Source: Deltaproteobacteria bacterium (GTDB lineage: Bacteria > Myxococcota_A > Polyangia > Haliangiales > Haliangiaceae). Taken from it: a DNA stretch of 36,598 nucleotides. Of the stretch, positions 8,397 through 19,395 are shown piece by piece. The position numbers and the translations under genes are program-made. The stretch lies in the NCBI GenBank assembly GCA_021413675.1, contig JAIOQA010000234.1, forward strand, positions 1 to 36,598, in the 5' to 3' direction. Position 1 is the stretch's first letter. Each line of letters begins with the position of its first letter. Under the pieces are notes generated by a model. That model was not told where the DNA came from and made no database searches. It worked only from the letters and a program-made list of their open reading frames with translations.

Positions 8397-9953
8397 TCAG
8401 CCTTGCGGCACGAGGTCGCGCCAGCTGTGGCCCTCGCGGCCCATCATCTCGTCGGCGGCGGAGGGGCCGGCGGTGTGCGGCTCGTAGATGTGAACGCCCG
8501 GGGTTGCTTCCCAGACCTGCAGGACCGGCTGGATCAGCGCCCAGGCGCGGTCGACCGAGTCGCGGCGGTTGAAGAGGGTGGCGTCGCCGCGCATGCAGTC
8601 GAGCAGCAGGCGCTCGTAGGCCTCGGCGATCGGCCGCTTGAAGGCGTCGGCGTAGCTCATCGTCATGTGCACGTTGCCGACGTTGATGCTCTCGCCGGGC
8701 ACCTTGGCCACGAACCGCAGCGAGATGCCCTCCTGCGGCTGGATGCGCAGGGTCAGCACGGCGGGCTGGAGCACGCTGCCCGCGGCCTCCTCCTTGAACA
8801 GCACGAGCGGGACGCTCTTGAAGTGGATCGCGACCTCGGTGACGCGCTCGGCCAGGCTCTTGCCGGCCCGCAGGTAGAACGGCACCCCCTGCCAGCGCCA
8901 GCTGTCGATCTGGAAGCGCATCGCGGCGTAGGTCGGGGTCTGCGAATCCGGAGCCACGCCGGGCTCTTCGCGGTAACCCCGGTACTGCCCACGCACGCAG
9001 AAGTTCGCGACTTCATTGAGGTCGAAGTTGCGGACCGACCGCAGGACCTGGGCCTTCTCGTCGCGGATGTCGTCGGCGGCGAAGGAGGCGGGCACCTCCA
9101 TGGTGACGAGGGACATCACCTGAAGGAGGTGGTTCTGGATGATGTCGCGGACGACGCCGGTCTGCTCGTAGAAGGTGCCGCGGCCCTCGATGCCGATGGT
9201 CTCGGCGGCGGTGATCTCGACGTAGTCGATGTGGTTGCGGTTCCACAGCGGCTCGAAGATCGAGTTGCCGAAGCGCAGGACCAGGATGTTCTGGACGGTC
9301 TCTTTGCCCAGGTAGTGATCGATCCGGTAGATCTGCGACTCGTCGAGGTAGCGCCCGGTCATCTCGTTGAGGGCGCGCGCGCTCACGAGGTCGCGGCCGA
9401 ACGGCTTCTCGACGATGACGCGGCAACCCGGGGTGCCGTTGTTCTGCACCGCGCGCTCGACGAGGCCGTGCTTCTCGAGCTTCTCGAGGATCATCGGGAA
9501 CACCGACGGCGGCACCGACAGGTAGAACACCCGGTTGCCGCGGGTGCCCTTGGTCTTGCACGCCTCGAGGCGGGCCTTGAGCGCGACGTAGGTCGCGTCG
9601 TTGTCGAACTCGCCGCCGATGAAGTCGAGGCAGCTGGCGAACTTGTCCCAGGCGGTCGCCTCGACCTTCTGGCGCGAGAACTCGGCTACCCGAGGCTTCA
9701 GGTGCTCGGCGAACTGCGCGGCCGTGGTCTCGCCGCGCGACAGGCCGATGATCACCGTCGGATCGGTCAGCGCGCCGTCGAGCATCAGGTTGAAGAACGC
9801 AGGCGCGAGCTTGCGGCCGGCGAGGTCGCCGAGCGCGCCGAAGATGACGATCGCGCAGGGCTCGGGGCGGCGGCGCTTGGTCGCGATGTCGCCGAGGATC
9901 TCGCCGGTGACCGACGAGGCAGGAGCGGGCTTGGGCTTGACGGGGTCGGTCAT
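8397..9953 (-). CDS. zwf: Glucose-6-phosphate 1-dehydrogenase
   Basis: It oxidises glucose 6-phosphate to 6-phosphogluconolactone with NAD(P)+, the first step of the oxidative pentose-phosphate and Entner-Doudoroff routes. The protein has 518 residues, normal for the family, with the nucleotide motif GALGDLAGRKL (39-49), EKPFG (182-186) and the active-site block RIDHYLGKE (210-218). ATG 9951-9953 was chosen because it gives an ATGA overlap with glk and starts just before the variable leader. An upstream extension exists only as an open frame over glk. It is last in the pgi-gnd-pgl-glk-zwf unit. About 30 poorly conserved N-terminal residues precede the Rossmann fold. Confidence 0.96.
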   Translation of the reverse strand: MTDPVKPKPAPASSVTGEILGDIATKRRRPEPCAIVIFGALGDLAGRKLAPAFFNLMLDGALTDPTVIIGLSRGETTAAQFAEHLKPRVAEFSRQKVEATAWDKFASCLDFIGGEFDNDATYVALKARLEACKTKGTRGNRVFYLSVPPSVFPMILEKLEKHGLVERAVQNNGTPGCRVIVEKPFGRDLVSARALNEMTGRYLDESQIYRIDHYLGKETVQNILVLRFGNSIFEPLWNRNHIDYVEITAAETIGIEGRGTFYEQTGVVRDIIQNHLLQVMSLVTMEVPASFAADDIRDEKAQVLRSVRNFDLNEVANFCVRGQYRGYREEPGVAPDSQTPTYAAMRFQIDSWRWQGVPFYLRAGKSLAERVTEVAIHFKSVPLVLFKEEAAGSVLQPAVLTLRIQPQEGISLRFVAKVPGESINVGNVHMTMSYADAFKRPIAEAYERLLLDCMRGDATLFNRRDSVDRAWALIQPVLQVWEATPGVHIYEPHTAGPSAADEMMGREGHSWRDLVPQG

Positions 9954-10927
9954 GATCGGTCCTTGTGAGCGAGCACGTGGTGGGCCGCGCCGAACAGGGC
10001 GGCGCGCGGCTCGAGCGTGACGCGCACGCCCAGCGCGCGGGTCCAGGCGCTGAAGCGGCCCTTGGCGTTGAAGCGCGCGACCAGCGCGCCGGTCTGGAGC
10101 GCGGGCACGATCTTGGGCGGGATGCCGCCGCCGATCACGACCCCGCCGGTGGCGAGGCCGCGCAGCGCGAGGATGCCGCCCTCGGCGCCGAGGATCTCGA
10201 CGAACATCGCGAGCGCCTCGGCGCACGCAGAATCACCACCGGCGAGCGCGGTCTCGGCGACGACCGCGTTGCGATCGCCCGCGGCGAGCGCGGCGGTCAG
10301 CCACGCCGGCTCGGCGCCGCGGGTCGAGCGGCAGAAGCCGTAGAGATCACCGAGGCCGTTGCCGGACAGCACGCGCTCGTAGCTGACGTGATCGCCGTGG
10401 CGCGCGCGCAGGTAGCGCCAGAGCTCGAGCTCGCGCTCGTTGCCCGGGGCGAAGTCGGCGTGGCCGCCCTCGGAGGGCAGGGCGCGGAACCCCGCGCCGT
10501 CGTGGATCACCAGCGACTCGCCGAGGCCGGTGCCCGGCGCGATCACCGCGATCGTGCCGGTCGGCGCGGGCGTCGCCTGCGGCTGCAGCCAGGCGAACGC
10601 CTCGGGCGGCAGCACCAGCGCGCCGAGGGCGGTGGCCTGCAGATCGTTGAGCAACGTGACCGGCACGCCGAGCTGTGCCGAGAGCGCCTTCGCGTCGATC
10701 ACCCACGGCAGGTTGGTGATGCGCGCGGTGCCGTCGACCACCGGGCCCGCGACGCCGAAGCACGCGCCGACCAGCTCCGCCGGGTGCGCGGCGAGGAACA
10801 CCGCGACGATCGCCTCGAGCGAGGCGTAGTCCGCCGCGAGGAAGATCCGCTCGTGCACGATGCGCCCCTCGAGATCGCAGAGCGCGAGCACGGTCTTGGT
10901 GCCGCCCGTATCACCGGCGAGGATCAT
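9950..10927 (-). CDS. glk: Glucokinase (E. coli Glk type)
   Basis: It phosphorylates glucose with ATP to glucose 6-phosphate. The 325-residue protein starts [12 protein letters not shown] (phosphate-binding loop). Other marks are LNDLQATALG, with the catalytic Asp in the ND pair, APGTGLGESL and LPSEGGHADFAPG, as in the PF02685 group rather than ROK kinases. Start ATG 10925-10927 overlaps the pgl stop (ATGA) and puts the loop at the N-terminus. The stop overlaps zwf in the same way. Its product is the direct substrate of the next enzyme. The position suggests intake of free glucose, for example from the upstream glycosidases. Confidence 0.94.
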   Translation of the reverse strand: MILAGDTGGTKTVLALCDLEGRIVHERIFLAADYASLEAIVAVFLAAHPAELVGACFGVAGPVVDGTARITNLPWVIDAKALSAQLGVPVTLLNDLQATALGALVLPPEAFAWLQPQATPAPTGTIAVIAPGTGLGESLVIHDGAGFRALPSEGGHADFAPGNERELELWRYLRARHGDHVSYERVLSGNGLGDLYGFCRSTRGAEPAWLTAALAAGDRNAVVAETALAGGDSACAEALAMFVEILGAEGGILALRGLATGGVVIGGGIPPKIVPALQTGALVARFNAKGRFSAWTRALGVRVTLEPRAALFGAAHHVLAHKDRS

Positions 10928-11663
10928 CGCCTCTCCTCCAGCTGCGCGGCCGCGGCCGCGTCGAGCATCCACACGAGATCCGCGCCGGCGATGCGCTGCG
11001 CGGGGAATCGATCACCCCCCGCCATCACCTGCGCGATCGTCGCGGCCTTGTCGGCACCCGCGACCAGGAAGCGGATGTGGCGCGCGGCGTTGATCGCCGG
11101 CACCGTCAGCGTGATGCGCACGGTCTTGCCGTGCGCCACCGGCGAGTCGACCGGGTTGGCGACCACCCAGCGGTCCTCGACCCGCAATGCCGGGCTGCCC
11201 GGGAACAGCGACGCGGTGTGGCCATCGGGCCCGAGCCCGAGCAGCACGAGGTCGAACACCGGCGGCGCGCCGATCGCATCGATCAACTCTCGCTCGTACG
11301 CCGCGGCCGCCGCCACCGGCTCGTCCTCGCCGACGATGCGGTGGACGTTCGCCCCCTCGATCGCGCCCGCGAGCGGATCGAGCAGCGCGGCCCGAGTCAT
11401 GCCGTAGTTCGAATCCGCCTCCCGTGGCCCGACCGTGCGCTCGTCGCCCCACCACAGGTGCAAACGATCCCACGCCAGGGCCGCCGCGCCGCGCGCCGCG
11501 AGTTCCTGGAACAGGCGCTTCGGCGTCGAGCCGCCCGACAGCGCGACGTGACACGCGCCGCGCGCGGCGATCGCCTCGCCCGCGATCGCGATCATCTCAT
11601 CCGCCGCGGCGCGCGCCAGCGCCTCGGCGTCCGCGACCACGCGGACGTTCGCCCCCGCGCCGC

Positions 11664-11667
<4 letters not shown>
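10924..11667 (-). CDS. pgl: 6-phosphogluconolactonase
   Basis: It hydrolyses 6-phosphogluconolactone to 6-phosphogluconate. The protein is 247 residues, of the DevB/SOL type (PF01182), the usual length. [14 protein letters not shown] binds phosphate, and [19 protein letters not shown] is the family signature. ATG 11665-11667 overlaps the gnd stop by four bases and yields a start just before the first conserved strand. The enzyme links Zwf to Gnd, so all three oxidative pentose-phosphate steps sit in one coupled unit. Confidence 0.94.
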
Positions 11668-12647
<980 letters not shown>

Positions 12648-12670
12648 TCGCTTGTCCCTTTCGCGCGCGG

Positions 12671-14320
12671 TCAGGCGCGGCCCCGCTTGTAGTGATTGAT
12701 GAGCCCGTTGGTCGAGCTGTCGTGCGTGGTGACGTCGGCGTCGCCGGCCAGCTCGGGCAGGATCGCGGAGGCCAGCTGCTTGCCGAGCTCCACGCCCCAC
12801 TGATCGAAGCTGTAGATGTCCCAGACGATGCCCTGCACGAAGATCTTGTGCTCGTACATCGCGATCAGCGAGCCGAGCGTGCGCGGCGTGATCTTCTGGA
12901 CGAGGATCGAGGTCGTCGGCCGGTTGCCGGTGAAGGTCTTGTGCGGCACCAGGGCCTCGATGCGCTCGGGCGACAGCCGCTGCGCGACCAGCTCGGCGCG
13001 GGCCTCCTCGGCGGTCTTGCCCTTCATGAGGGCCTCGGTCTGCGCGAAGAAGTTGGCGAGCAGGATCGCGTGGTGATCGCCGAGCGGGTTGTGGCTCTCG
13101 ATCGGCGCGATGAAGTCCGCGGGGATGACGCGCGTGCCCTGGTGGATCAGCTGGTAGAACGCGTGCTGGCCGTTGGTGCCGGGCTCGCCCCAGATCACCG
13201 GGCCGGTCGTGTAGGCGGCGATGCGCCGCCCCTCGCGGTCGACGCCCTTGCCGTTCGACTCCATGTCGCCCTGCTGGAAGTACGCGGCGAACCGGTGCAG
13301 GTACTGATCGTAGGGCAGGATCGCGTGGGTCTGCGCGTCCCAGAAGTTGGCGTACCAGACGCCGAGCATGCCGAGGATGACCGGCAGGTTGTCGGCGAGC
13401 GGCGCGGTACGGAAGTGCTCGTCCATGTCGTGGGCGCCGGCGAGCAGCTCCTCGAACTGATCCATGCCGATGACGCACGCGATCGACAGGCCGATCGCGC
13501 TCCACAGCGAGTAGCGGCCGCCGACCCAGTCCCAGAACTCGAACATGTTGGCGGTGTCGATGCCGAAGCCGGCAACCTCCTTCGCGTTGGTCGACAGCGC
13601 GACGAAGTGCTTCGCCACCGCCTCGGGGCCCGCGCCGAGCTTGTCCAGCAACCAGCTGCGCGCCGAGCGCGCGTTGGTGAGCGTCTCCTGCGTGGTGAAG
13701 GTCTTGCTCGCGACGATGAACAGCGTGCGCGCGGCGTCGAGGTGCTTGACCGTCTCGGCGAGGTGCGTGCCGTCGACGTTCGAGACGAAGTGGACGCGCA
13801 GGCCATCCTGCCAGTAGGGCTTGAGCGCCTCGGTCACCATGACCGGCCCGAGATCCGAGCCGCCGATGCCGATGTTGACGATGTCGGTGATCCTGGCGCC
13901 GGTCGCGCCGGTCCACGCGCCCGAGCGCACGCGATCGGTGAACGCGCGCATCTTGGCGAGCACCGCGTTGATCGCGGGCATGACGTCGGTGCCGTCGACC
14001 TTGATCGGTCGGTTCGAGCGGTTGCGCAGCGCGGTGTGCAGCACGGCGCGGTGCTCGGTGCCGTTGATGATCGCGCCGGCGAACATCTTGTCGCGCCAGC
14101 CGGCGACGTCGGCCTGGGTCGCGAGCGCGAGCAGGAGCCGCACCGTCTCGTCGGTGGCGCGGTGCTTGGAGTAGTCGACGAACAGGCCGCAGGCCTCGCG
14201 CGACATCCGCGTGAACCTCCCCGGATCCTGCGCGAACAGCTCGCGGAGGTGAACCTTCGCGAGCTCCGGCTGATGATCCCCGAGTGCCTTCCAGGCGGGT
14301 GAACTCGTCAGAGCCGACAT
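12671..14320 (-). CDS. pgi: Glucose-6-phosphate isomerase
   Basis: It interconverts glucose 6-phosphate and fructose 6-phosphate. The protein has 549 residues, the length of the E. coli enzyme. Signatures include [57 protein letters not shown] (catalytic Glu) and [12 protein letters not shown], with the catalytic Lys in [10 protein letters not shown] near the end. The ATG 14318-14320 start gives [13 protein letters not shown], as expected for the family. It heads the minus-strand sugar-phosphate unit and is divergent from fbp with only 30 bases between, so the two promoters must share or overlap these starts. In this set it can recycle fructose 6-phosphate into Zwf. Confidence 0.96.
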   Translation of the reverse strand: MSALTSSPAWKALGDHQPELAKVHLRELFAQDPGRFTRMSREACGLFVDYSKHRATDETVRLLLALATQADVAGWRDKMFAGAIINGTEHRAVLHTALRNRSNRPIKVDGTDVMPAINAVLAKMRAFTDRVRSGAWTGATGARITDIVNIGIGGSDLGPVMVTEALKPYWQDGLRVHFVSNVDGTHLAETVKHLDAARTLFIVASKTFTTQETLTNARSARSWLLDKLGAGPEAVAKHFVALSTNAKEVAGFGIDTANMFEFWDWVGGRYSLWSAIGLSIACVIGMDQFEELLAGAHDMDEHFRTAPLADNLPVILGMLGVWYANFWDAQTHAILPYDQYLHRFAAYFQQGDMESNGKGVDREGRRIAAYTTGPVIWGEPGTNGQHAFYQLIHQGTRVIPADFIAPIESHNPLGDHHAILLANFFAQTEALMKGKTAEEARAELVAQRLSPERIEALVPHKTFTGNRPTTSILVQKITPRTLGSLIAMYEHKIFVQGIVWDIYSFDQWGVELGKQLASAILPELAGDADVTTHDSSTNGLINHYKRGRA

Positions 14321-14350
14321 GCGCCCGAGCAAACCACGGCGTGGTATTTC
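14321..14350. promoter_or_regulatory. 30-bp divergent pgi/fbp control gap with a small palindrome
   Basis: The two start codons face away from each other across 30 bases. ACCAC (14333-14337) and GTGGT (14341-14345) form an inverted repeat around GGC, with AAA and TTT near the outer edges. Such a short gap cannot hold two ordinary promoters plus leaders unless they run into the coding ends. A shared operator is possible but unproven. Confidence 0.35.
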
Positions 14351-16231
14351 ATGCGAGCGACCATGGAGCTCATCCACCTGCGCGCGCTCGCGCATCGGTT
14401 CGGCAACATCTCCGCGGCGCTGGCCGAGATCGCCAACCTCGGGGCGATCCTGACCTTGCCCACGCCGACGGTGCACGTCGTCAGCGACGTCCACGGTGAG
14501 CACGTCAAGCTGCGCCAGGTCATCAACAACGCCTCGGGCAGCCTGCGGCCGCTGGTGCTGCGCCTCCTCGGGAGTGACGCGCTGCTGCCCGTCATCTATC
14601 ACCCGCGCGAGGCGTACCTCGCGCGGACCGCGGGGCTCGGCGTCGATGCGCGGCGGCCGATCCTGTTCGCGCTGATCCGCGACGCGGCGGTCGTGATGCG
14701 CGAGCTGGCGCGGCCGTACACGCTGGCCCACGTCGCCAAGATCATCCCCGATCCGTTCGATGCGCTGTGCCGCGAGCTGCTCTTCGGCGACGCGCTGGCC
14801 CGCACGCCCGGGTTCCTCGAGGCCCTGGTCGAGCCGTTCCTGCGCCACGATCGCGACGAAGATCTGCTGCGCGTGATCGCGCGGGTCGTGCGCAACCTCG
14901 CGGTCGGCGAGCTGATCGTCGCCGGCGATCTCGGCGATCGCGGGCCCCGCATCGACAAGGTGATCGAGTGCGTGATGCAGCAGCCCAACGTGTCGATCAC
15001 GTGGGGCAACCACGACGCCAGCTGGATGGCGGCGTGCCTCGGCCATCCCGCGGCGATCGCGACGGTCGTGCGGCTGTCCTTGCGCTACCAGCGGCTGGCG
15101 CAGCTCGAGGAGGGCTACGGCATCTCGCTGCGGCCGGTCGAGCGGCTGGCGCGCGCGGCGTACGCCGATGATCCGGCGGCGCGGTGCGAGGTGAAGGGCG
15201 AGGCCGGCGCGGACGGGCTGCTGCTGGCCCGGATGCAGAAGGCCGCCGCGATCCTCCAGCTCAAGCTCGAGGGCGCGCTCTTCCTCCGTCGCCCCGAGTG
15301 GGCGCTCGAGAGTCGCGCGCTCCTGCACCGGATCGATCCGGCGACCGGCACGATCGACCTCGACGGCGTCCGCCACCCGCTGCTCGATACCCACTTCCCG
15401 ACGATCGACTGGGCCGATCCGTACGCGCTGTCGCCCGACGAGGCCCGCTGCCTCGAGGACCTGCAGCAGGCGTTCGTCGCGTCGGGGCCGCTGTGGCACC
15501 AGATGTCGTTCGTGGCGTCGCACGGCAAGATGGTGCTGCGCCGCGATCGCTGCGCGATCTTCCACGGCTGCATGCCGGTCGACGCGTCCGGCGAGTTCCT
15601 GCCGATGACGATCGACGGCGTGCCCCGGCGCGGCAAGGCGCTGTTCGACGCGCTCGAGCGGGTCGTGCAGCGCGCGTTCCGCCGGCGCGCGCCCGACGAT
15701 CTCGACCTGATGTTCTACCTGTGGACCGGCCCGCGCTCGCCGTGCTTCGGCAAGGATCGGATGGCCACCTTCGAGACCTACTTCGTGGCGGATCCCGCGA
15801 CCCACGAGGAGCACAAGAACCCGTACTTCGCGCTGATCCACGACGCGGGGTTCTGCGCGCGCGTGCTCGCCGAGCTCGGCGTCGATCCGGACGAGGGCTA
15901 CCTCGTGAACGGCCACGTCCCGGTCCGCCTCGATCAGGGCGAAGCGCCGATCAAGCGCTCGGGCCGCGCGATCACGATCGACGGCGCGTTCGCCGCGGCC
16001 TACGGCGACAAGGGCTTCTCGCTGGTGCTCGACGCGCACCGGCTGTACCTGGCGCAGCACCACCACGTCGCCCTTGGGGGCGACATCATCCCGACGGTGT
16101 CGGACGTGCAGGTCTACGATCAGCCGCGCACGGTCGGCGACACCGAGCGCGGCGACGAGCTGCGCGCGGAGATCGCGGCGCTCGGCGAGCTGGTGATCGC
16201 GTTCGAGCAGAACCAGCTGCGCGCGACCTGA
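14351..16231 (+). CDS. fbp: Fructose-1,6-bisphosphatase class III
   Basis: It removes the 1-phosphate from fructose 1,6-bisphosphate, giving fructose 6-phosphate. The 626 residues match the long class III enzymes best known from Firmicutes, which use a calcineurin-like metallophosphatase fold. Metal motifs are [25 protein letters not shown] at the N-terminus (DVH), [15 protein letters not shown] and WGNHDASWM. The C-terminal half holds the typical [20 protein letters not shown] block and NGHVPV. The start may be ATG 14351 or ATG 14363 (MELIHLRAL); the second aligns better with relatives as I recall them. It is followed by tal after 36 bases. In this cluster it returns triose-derived carbon to hexose phosphate, which fits a cyclic pentose-phosphate route. 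Confidence 0.93.
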   Translation: MRATMELIHLRALAHRFGNISAALAEIANLGAILTLPTPTVHVVSDVHGEHVKLRQVINNASGSLRPLVLRLLGSDALLPVIYHPREAYLARTAGLGVDARRPILFALIRDAAVVMRELARPYTLAHVAKIIPDPFDALCRELLFGDALARTPGFLEALVEPFLRHDRDEDLLRVIARVVRNLAVGELIVAGDLGDRGPRIDKVIECVMQQPNVSITWGNHDASWMAACLGHPAAIATVVRLSLRYQRLAQLEEGYGISLRPVERLARAAYADDPAARCEVKGEAGADGLLLARMQKAAAILQLKLEGALFLRRPEWALESRALLHRIDPATGTIDLDGVRHPLLDTHFPTIDWADPYALSPDEARCLEDLQQAFVASGPLWHQMSFVASHGKMVLRRDRCAIFHGCMPVDASGEFLPMTIDGVPRRGKALFDALERVVQRAFRRRAPDDLDLMFYLWTGPRSPCFGKDRMATFETYFVADPATHEEHKNPYFALIHDAGFCARVLAELGVDPDEGYLVNGHVPVRLDQGEAPIKRSGRAITIDGAFAAAYGDKGFSLVLDAHRLYLAQHHHVALGGDIIPTVSDVQVYDQPRTVGDTERGDELRAEIAALGELVIAFEQNQLRAT

Positions 16232-16267
16232 CGCGCCGACGCCGTGGCCGCGTGCTACAGCTCCGGC

Positions 16268-17233
16268 ATGGCGAACCTCCTCGAACAGCTGACCTCGATG
16301 ACGGTCGTGGTCGCCGACACCGGCGACCTCCACTCGATCAAGAAGTTCACGCCGCGCGACGCGACGACCAACCCGTCGCTCATCACCGCGGCCGCGCAGA
16401 TGCCCGAGTACGCCGAGGTCGTGGACGGCGCGCTCGCCTGGGCCACCGAGCACGCCGCCGGCGACGCCAGCAAGGTGCTGGGCCTCGCGCTCGATCGCCT
16501 GTCGGTCGAGTTCGGCCTGCGCATCCTCGACCTCGTGCCCGGCCGGGTCTCGACCGAGGTCGACGCCCGGTTGTCGTTCGACACCGCCGCGACGATCGCC
16601 AAGGGCCGCTACCTCATCAGCCTGTACGAGGCCGCCGGTGCCTCGCGCGATCGCGTGCTCATCAAGATCGCGTCGACCTGGGAGGGCATCCGCGCCGCCG
16701 AGGTGCTCGAGCGCGAGGGCATCCACTGCAACCTGACGCTCCTGTTCGGCATGCACCAGGCGATCGCCTGCGCCGAGGCCGGCGTCACGCTGATCAGCCC
16801 CTTCGTGGGCCGCATCCTCGACTGGTACAAGAAGGCCGAGGGCAAGGACAGCTACGCGCCCGCCGAGGATCCGGGTGTGAAGTCGGTGACCGCGATCTAC
16901 GCCTACTTCAAGCAGTACGGCTACAAGACCGAGATCATGGGCGCGAGCTTCCGCAACGTCGGCGAGATCATCGAGCTCGCCGGCTGCGATCTGCTGACGA
17001 TCGCGCCGACGCTCCTCGCCGAGCTCCAGGGCACCGAGGGCACGCTCGCGCGCAAGCTCGACCCGGCGCACGTGCACGCGATCGAGAAGCGGCCCATGGA
17101 CGAGGCCGCGTTCCGCGCGGCGCACGAGGTCGATCGCATGGCCAACGACAAGCTCGCCGAGGGCATCGCGGGCTTCTCGAAGGCGCTGGTCACGCTCGAG
17201 CAGCTGCTCGAGGCGCGCCATCGCAAGGCGTGA
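16268..17233 (+). CDS. tal: Transaldolase (TalB type)
   Basis: It moves a dihydroxyacetone unit from sedoheptulose 7-phosphate to glyceraldehyde 3-phosphate in the non-oxidative pentose-phosphate pathway. The 321 residues are very close to classical Tal[21 protein letters not shown] and TNPSLI lie at the start. Also visible are [15 protein letters not shown], the Schiff-base Lys in [36 protein letters not shown] and [10 protein letters not shown] chose ATG 16268 over the in-frame GTG 16244, since it begins [14 protein letters not shown], as the family does. It follows fbp on the same strand. Transketolase, needed for a full cycle, is not in the window. Confidence 0.96.
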   Translation: MANLLEQLTSMTVVVADTGDLHSIKKFTPRDATTNPSLITAAAQMPEYAEVVDGALAWATEHAAGDASKVLGLALDRLSVEFGLRILDLVPGRVSTEVDARLSFDTAATIAKGRYLISLYEAAGASRDRVLIKIASTWEGIRAAEVLEREGIHCNLTLLFGMHQAIACAEAGVTLISPFVGRILDWYKKAEGKDSYAPAEDPGVKSVTAIYAYFKQYGYKTEIMGASFRNVGEIIELAGCDLLTIAPTLLAELQGTEGTLARKLDPAHVHAIEKRPMDEAAFRAAHEVDRMANDKLAEGIAGFSKALVTLEQLLEARHRKA

Positions 17234-17282
17234 TCGCGCCAGAGACGGTCGCGTCGGGCGCGGTGCGCTACGCTCGCGCCCC

Positions 17283-17780
17283 ATGAGCTATCGGTGGATC
17301 GCGCTCCTGCTCGTCGGCTGTGGCACCAGCGGCAGCGGCGTGCAGGGGAGCGGCGTGCAGGGCTCCAACGCGCAGGCCGATCCGTGCGGCGCCCTTGCCC
17401 TCGGCCTCACCGGCGCGACGCTCGCGCCGGCGTACACCTTCCCCGCGGGCTGCGCGCCGACCGCGGCGTTCGCGAGCGGGCCGGTGATCGCGAGCGACGC
17501 CGACTTCGCCGCGCAGCTCGCGTGCCCCGCGGGCACGGCCACGGGCGTCGACTTCACGCGCGAGGTGCTGCGCGCCGCGCGCCGCACGCTCTCGCCGGCT
17601 GGCGCCGGGACCCGCGTCATGGACGACGGCAAGACGCTCACGTACGTCTCGATGCAGCGGCCGAACTGCCCGGGCGATCCGATGCCGATGCCGATGGAGG
17701 TCCCGATGCTGGTGCGCACGACGCCCGGCGATCGCGCGATCGCCGAGCGGGTCTGCACGGTCGCGCGCAGCTGCCCGTAG
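17283..17780 (+). CDS. Small hypothetical lipoprotein
   Basis: A 165-residue protein with a short hydrophobic start and lipobox LLLVGC (Cys13), so probably an envelope lipoprotein. After it comes a [13 protein letters not shown] double repeat. The rest has five further cysteines, which may pair, and no family I recognise. The ATG lies 49 bases after tal. It could be co-transcribed with tal, but the function looks unrelated. A second Met-Pro rich stretch ([11 protein letters not shown]) is low complexity. Confidence 0.65.
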   Translation: MSYRWIALLLVGCGTSGSGVQGSGVQGSNAQADPCGALALGLTGATLAPAYTFPAGCAPTAAFASGPVIASDADFAAQLACPAGTATGVDFTREVLRAARRTLSPAGAGTRVMDDGKTLTYVSMQRPNCPGDPMPMPMEVPMLVRTTPGDRAIAERVCTVARSCP

Positions 17781-17936
17781 CGCGGCGCCGCGGCGATCAC
17801 GTCGCCGAGACTCCGTGCGCGACGATACCGTCGCGCGCGTGAGCGTGGCTGCGTCCGCGGGACGCAACAACATCACAACAGTTGAGCGGGGGGGCGCGCG
17901 TCGCTGCGAGCGCACTACGTGGCGAGGAGAACGCGC

Positions 17937-18218
17937 ATGAAGCTCTGTCTCGCCCTGTTGATCGTCTCGTTCGCCGCCTGCCAGTCGAGCAGCGGCCAGC
18001 CCGGGGATGCGGCGGCCCCACCGGTGGATGCCGCGGTCGCCATCGACGCTGCGACCGACGCGCCACCGCCGCCACCGCCGTCCGCCGAGCTGATCGGCGG
18101 CGGGCGCATGACCGGCGGCGCGCTGGTCGTCGACGTGCAGATCGGCCACCCGATCGCGTCCACACGCAGCGCCGGCGGCACCGTCGTGCTGCAGCCGAAC
18201 CCCACTCTCAACCCGTGA
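17937..18218 (+). CDS. Very small Asp/Ala/Pro-rich lipoprotein
   Basis: A 93-residue protein. ATG 17937 follows a good ribosome site (GAGGAGA, 17924-17930) and gives a signal MKLCLALLIVSFAAC with lipobox Cys15. The stretch DAAAPPVDAAVAIDAATDAP and a Pro6 run form a tether of the kind common in myxobacterial lipoproteins. The last 40 residues are a short hydrophilic domain with no known match. It is followed after 19 bases by the secreted protein at 18238, probably in one transcript. Confidence 0.7.
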   Translation: MKLCLALLIVSFAACQSSSGQPGDAAAPPVDAAVAIDAATDAPPPPPPSAELIGGGRMTGGALVVDVQIGHPIASTRSAGGTVVLQPNPTLNP

Positions 18219-18237
18219 TCGACCGAAGGAGACGCCC

Positions 18238-19395
18238 ATGAAGATCCACGCCCTGATCATCGCCGGCCTGACCGGCGCCCTGCTGACCCTGACCGCGACC
18301 CGCGCGCACGCCGTCCCCGAGCAGCTCGGCCTCACCGCGCGCGTCGTCGACGCGGGTGTGCCGATCGCCGGTGCCCACACGTTCACGATCCGCCTCTTCG
18401 ATGTCGTCAGCGGCGGCGCGCAGCGCTGGACCGAGAGCGACGCCGCGACCGCCGACAACGGCCTCGTCTACCTGACGCTCGGCGATCAGGCCCCGCTCGA
18501 CGCCGCCATCCTCGACGGCGGTCCGCTCTGGGTCGAGCTGCAGGTCGACCAGACGGTGCTGTCGCCGCGCCTGCCGATCACCAGCGCGCCGTACGCGATC
18601 CGCGCCGGCGTGGCCGAGGACGCCGAGCGCCTCGGCGGCCAGGCCGCCTCCGCGTTCGCCACCGCGACCCACAACCACGCCGGCGTGTACCTGCCGGTGG
18701 GCTCGGCGCTGGCGTGCAGCAGCACGCAGAAGGTCACCGGCCTCGATGGATCGACCGGCTCGGTGGTGTGCGGCCCCGATGTCGACACCAACACCACGTA
18801 CACCGCAGGCGCGGGCCTCGTGCTCGCCGGCACGCAGTTCGCGGTCAACCTGACCGGTGGCACCTGCGCGCCGGGCACCAAGGTGAGCGCGGTGAGCGCG
18901 ACGGGCGCGGTGACCTGCACCGCGGACATCGACACCAGCACGGCGTACACCGCAGGCGCGGGGCTGTCGCTCAACGGCACGCAGTTCGCGGCCAGCTTCG
19001 CGGGCACCGGCGCGGCTTCGACGGTCGCGCACAGCGACCACACCCACCCGGGCCAGTGCCCCACGGGCTTCGTGACCTACCTCTACGGCGCGACCACGAT
19101 GTGCATCCGCGCGTTCGCGGTGCCGATCACCTGGTACACCGCGGTCCGGCAGTGCCTGGTCGACGGCGGCCAGAACCTGTGCCGCCACGAGCAGATCGTC
19201 CGGGTTCGCTACGCCAACTCCGGCTACGCGGTCAAAGGCGACTACTGGTTGGGCGACAAGGTCGACAACAACATGGCCAGCTACACCGACAACGCGCCTG
19301 GCACCCAGATCACCCAGGACGACATCGACGGCACGGCCCAGGTGACCGACACCCGGACCGGCTACTACTGCTGCCTCGAGCGCACCTGGTTCTGA
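18238..19395 (+). CDS. Secreted protein with tail-fibre-like repeats
   Basis: A 385-residue exported protein. The signal peptide runs to about residue 25 (TATRAHA). Residues 28-120 form a beta-rich domain ending SAPYAIRAG, a pattern I associate with phage tail-fibre-like and collagen-like surface proteins of Myxococcota. Two repeats, YTAGAGLVLAGTQFAVN (188-204) and YTAGAGLSLNGTQFAAS (237-253), resemble fibre-shaft repeats, each linked to a Cys-containing block. The C-terminal 100 residues hold six cysteines and may be the active head. A ribosome site AAGGAG precedes the ATG. Surface structure or adhesion is an inference. It ends flush against the convergent lipoprotein gene with no base between. 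Confidence 0.7.
   Translation: MKIHALIIAGLTGALLTLTATRAHAVPEQLGLTARVVDAGVPIAGAHTFTIRLFDVVSGGAQRWTESDAATADNGLVYLTLGDQAPLDAAILDGGPLWVELQVDQTVLSPRLPITSAPYAIRAGVAEDAERLGGQAASAFATATHNHAGVYLPVGSALACSSTQKVTGLDGSTGSVVCGPDVDTNTTYTAGAGLVLAGTQFAVNLTGGTCAPGTKVSAVSATGAVTCTADIDTSTAYTAGAGLSLNGTQFAASFAGTGAASTVAHSDHTHPGQCPTGFVTYLYGATTMCIRAFAVPITWYTAVRQCLVDGGQNLCRHEQIVRVRYANSGYAVKGDYWLGDKVDNNMASYTDNAPGTQITQDDIDGTAQVTDTRTGYYCCLERTWF

Noticed and set aside
8500..8512. Another GGGGTTG element inside zwf
   Set aside because: It encodes conserved-frame residues near the zwf C-terminus and lacks the GRTT extension, so it is not counted as a repeat copy.
8114..8572. Plus-strand small protein with a 7-residue repeat upstream of zwf
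   Set aside because: It reads the 21-bp DNA repeat and then runs antisense into zwf; no signal, family or ribosome site supports it.
16244..16267. Upstream GTG start for transaldolase
   Set aside because: It adds eight residues not seen in the family, whereas ATG 16268 gives the usual N-terminus.
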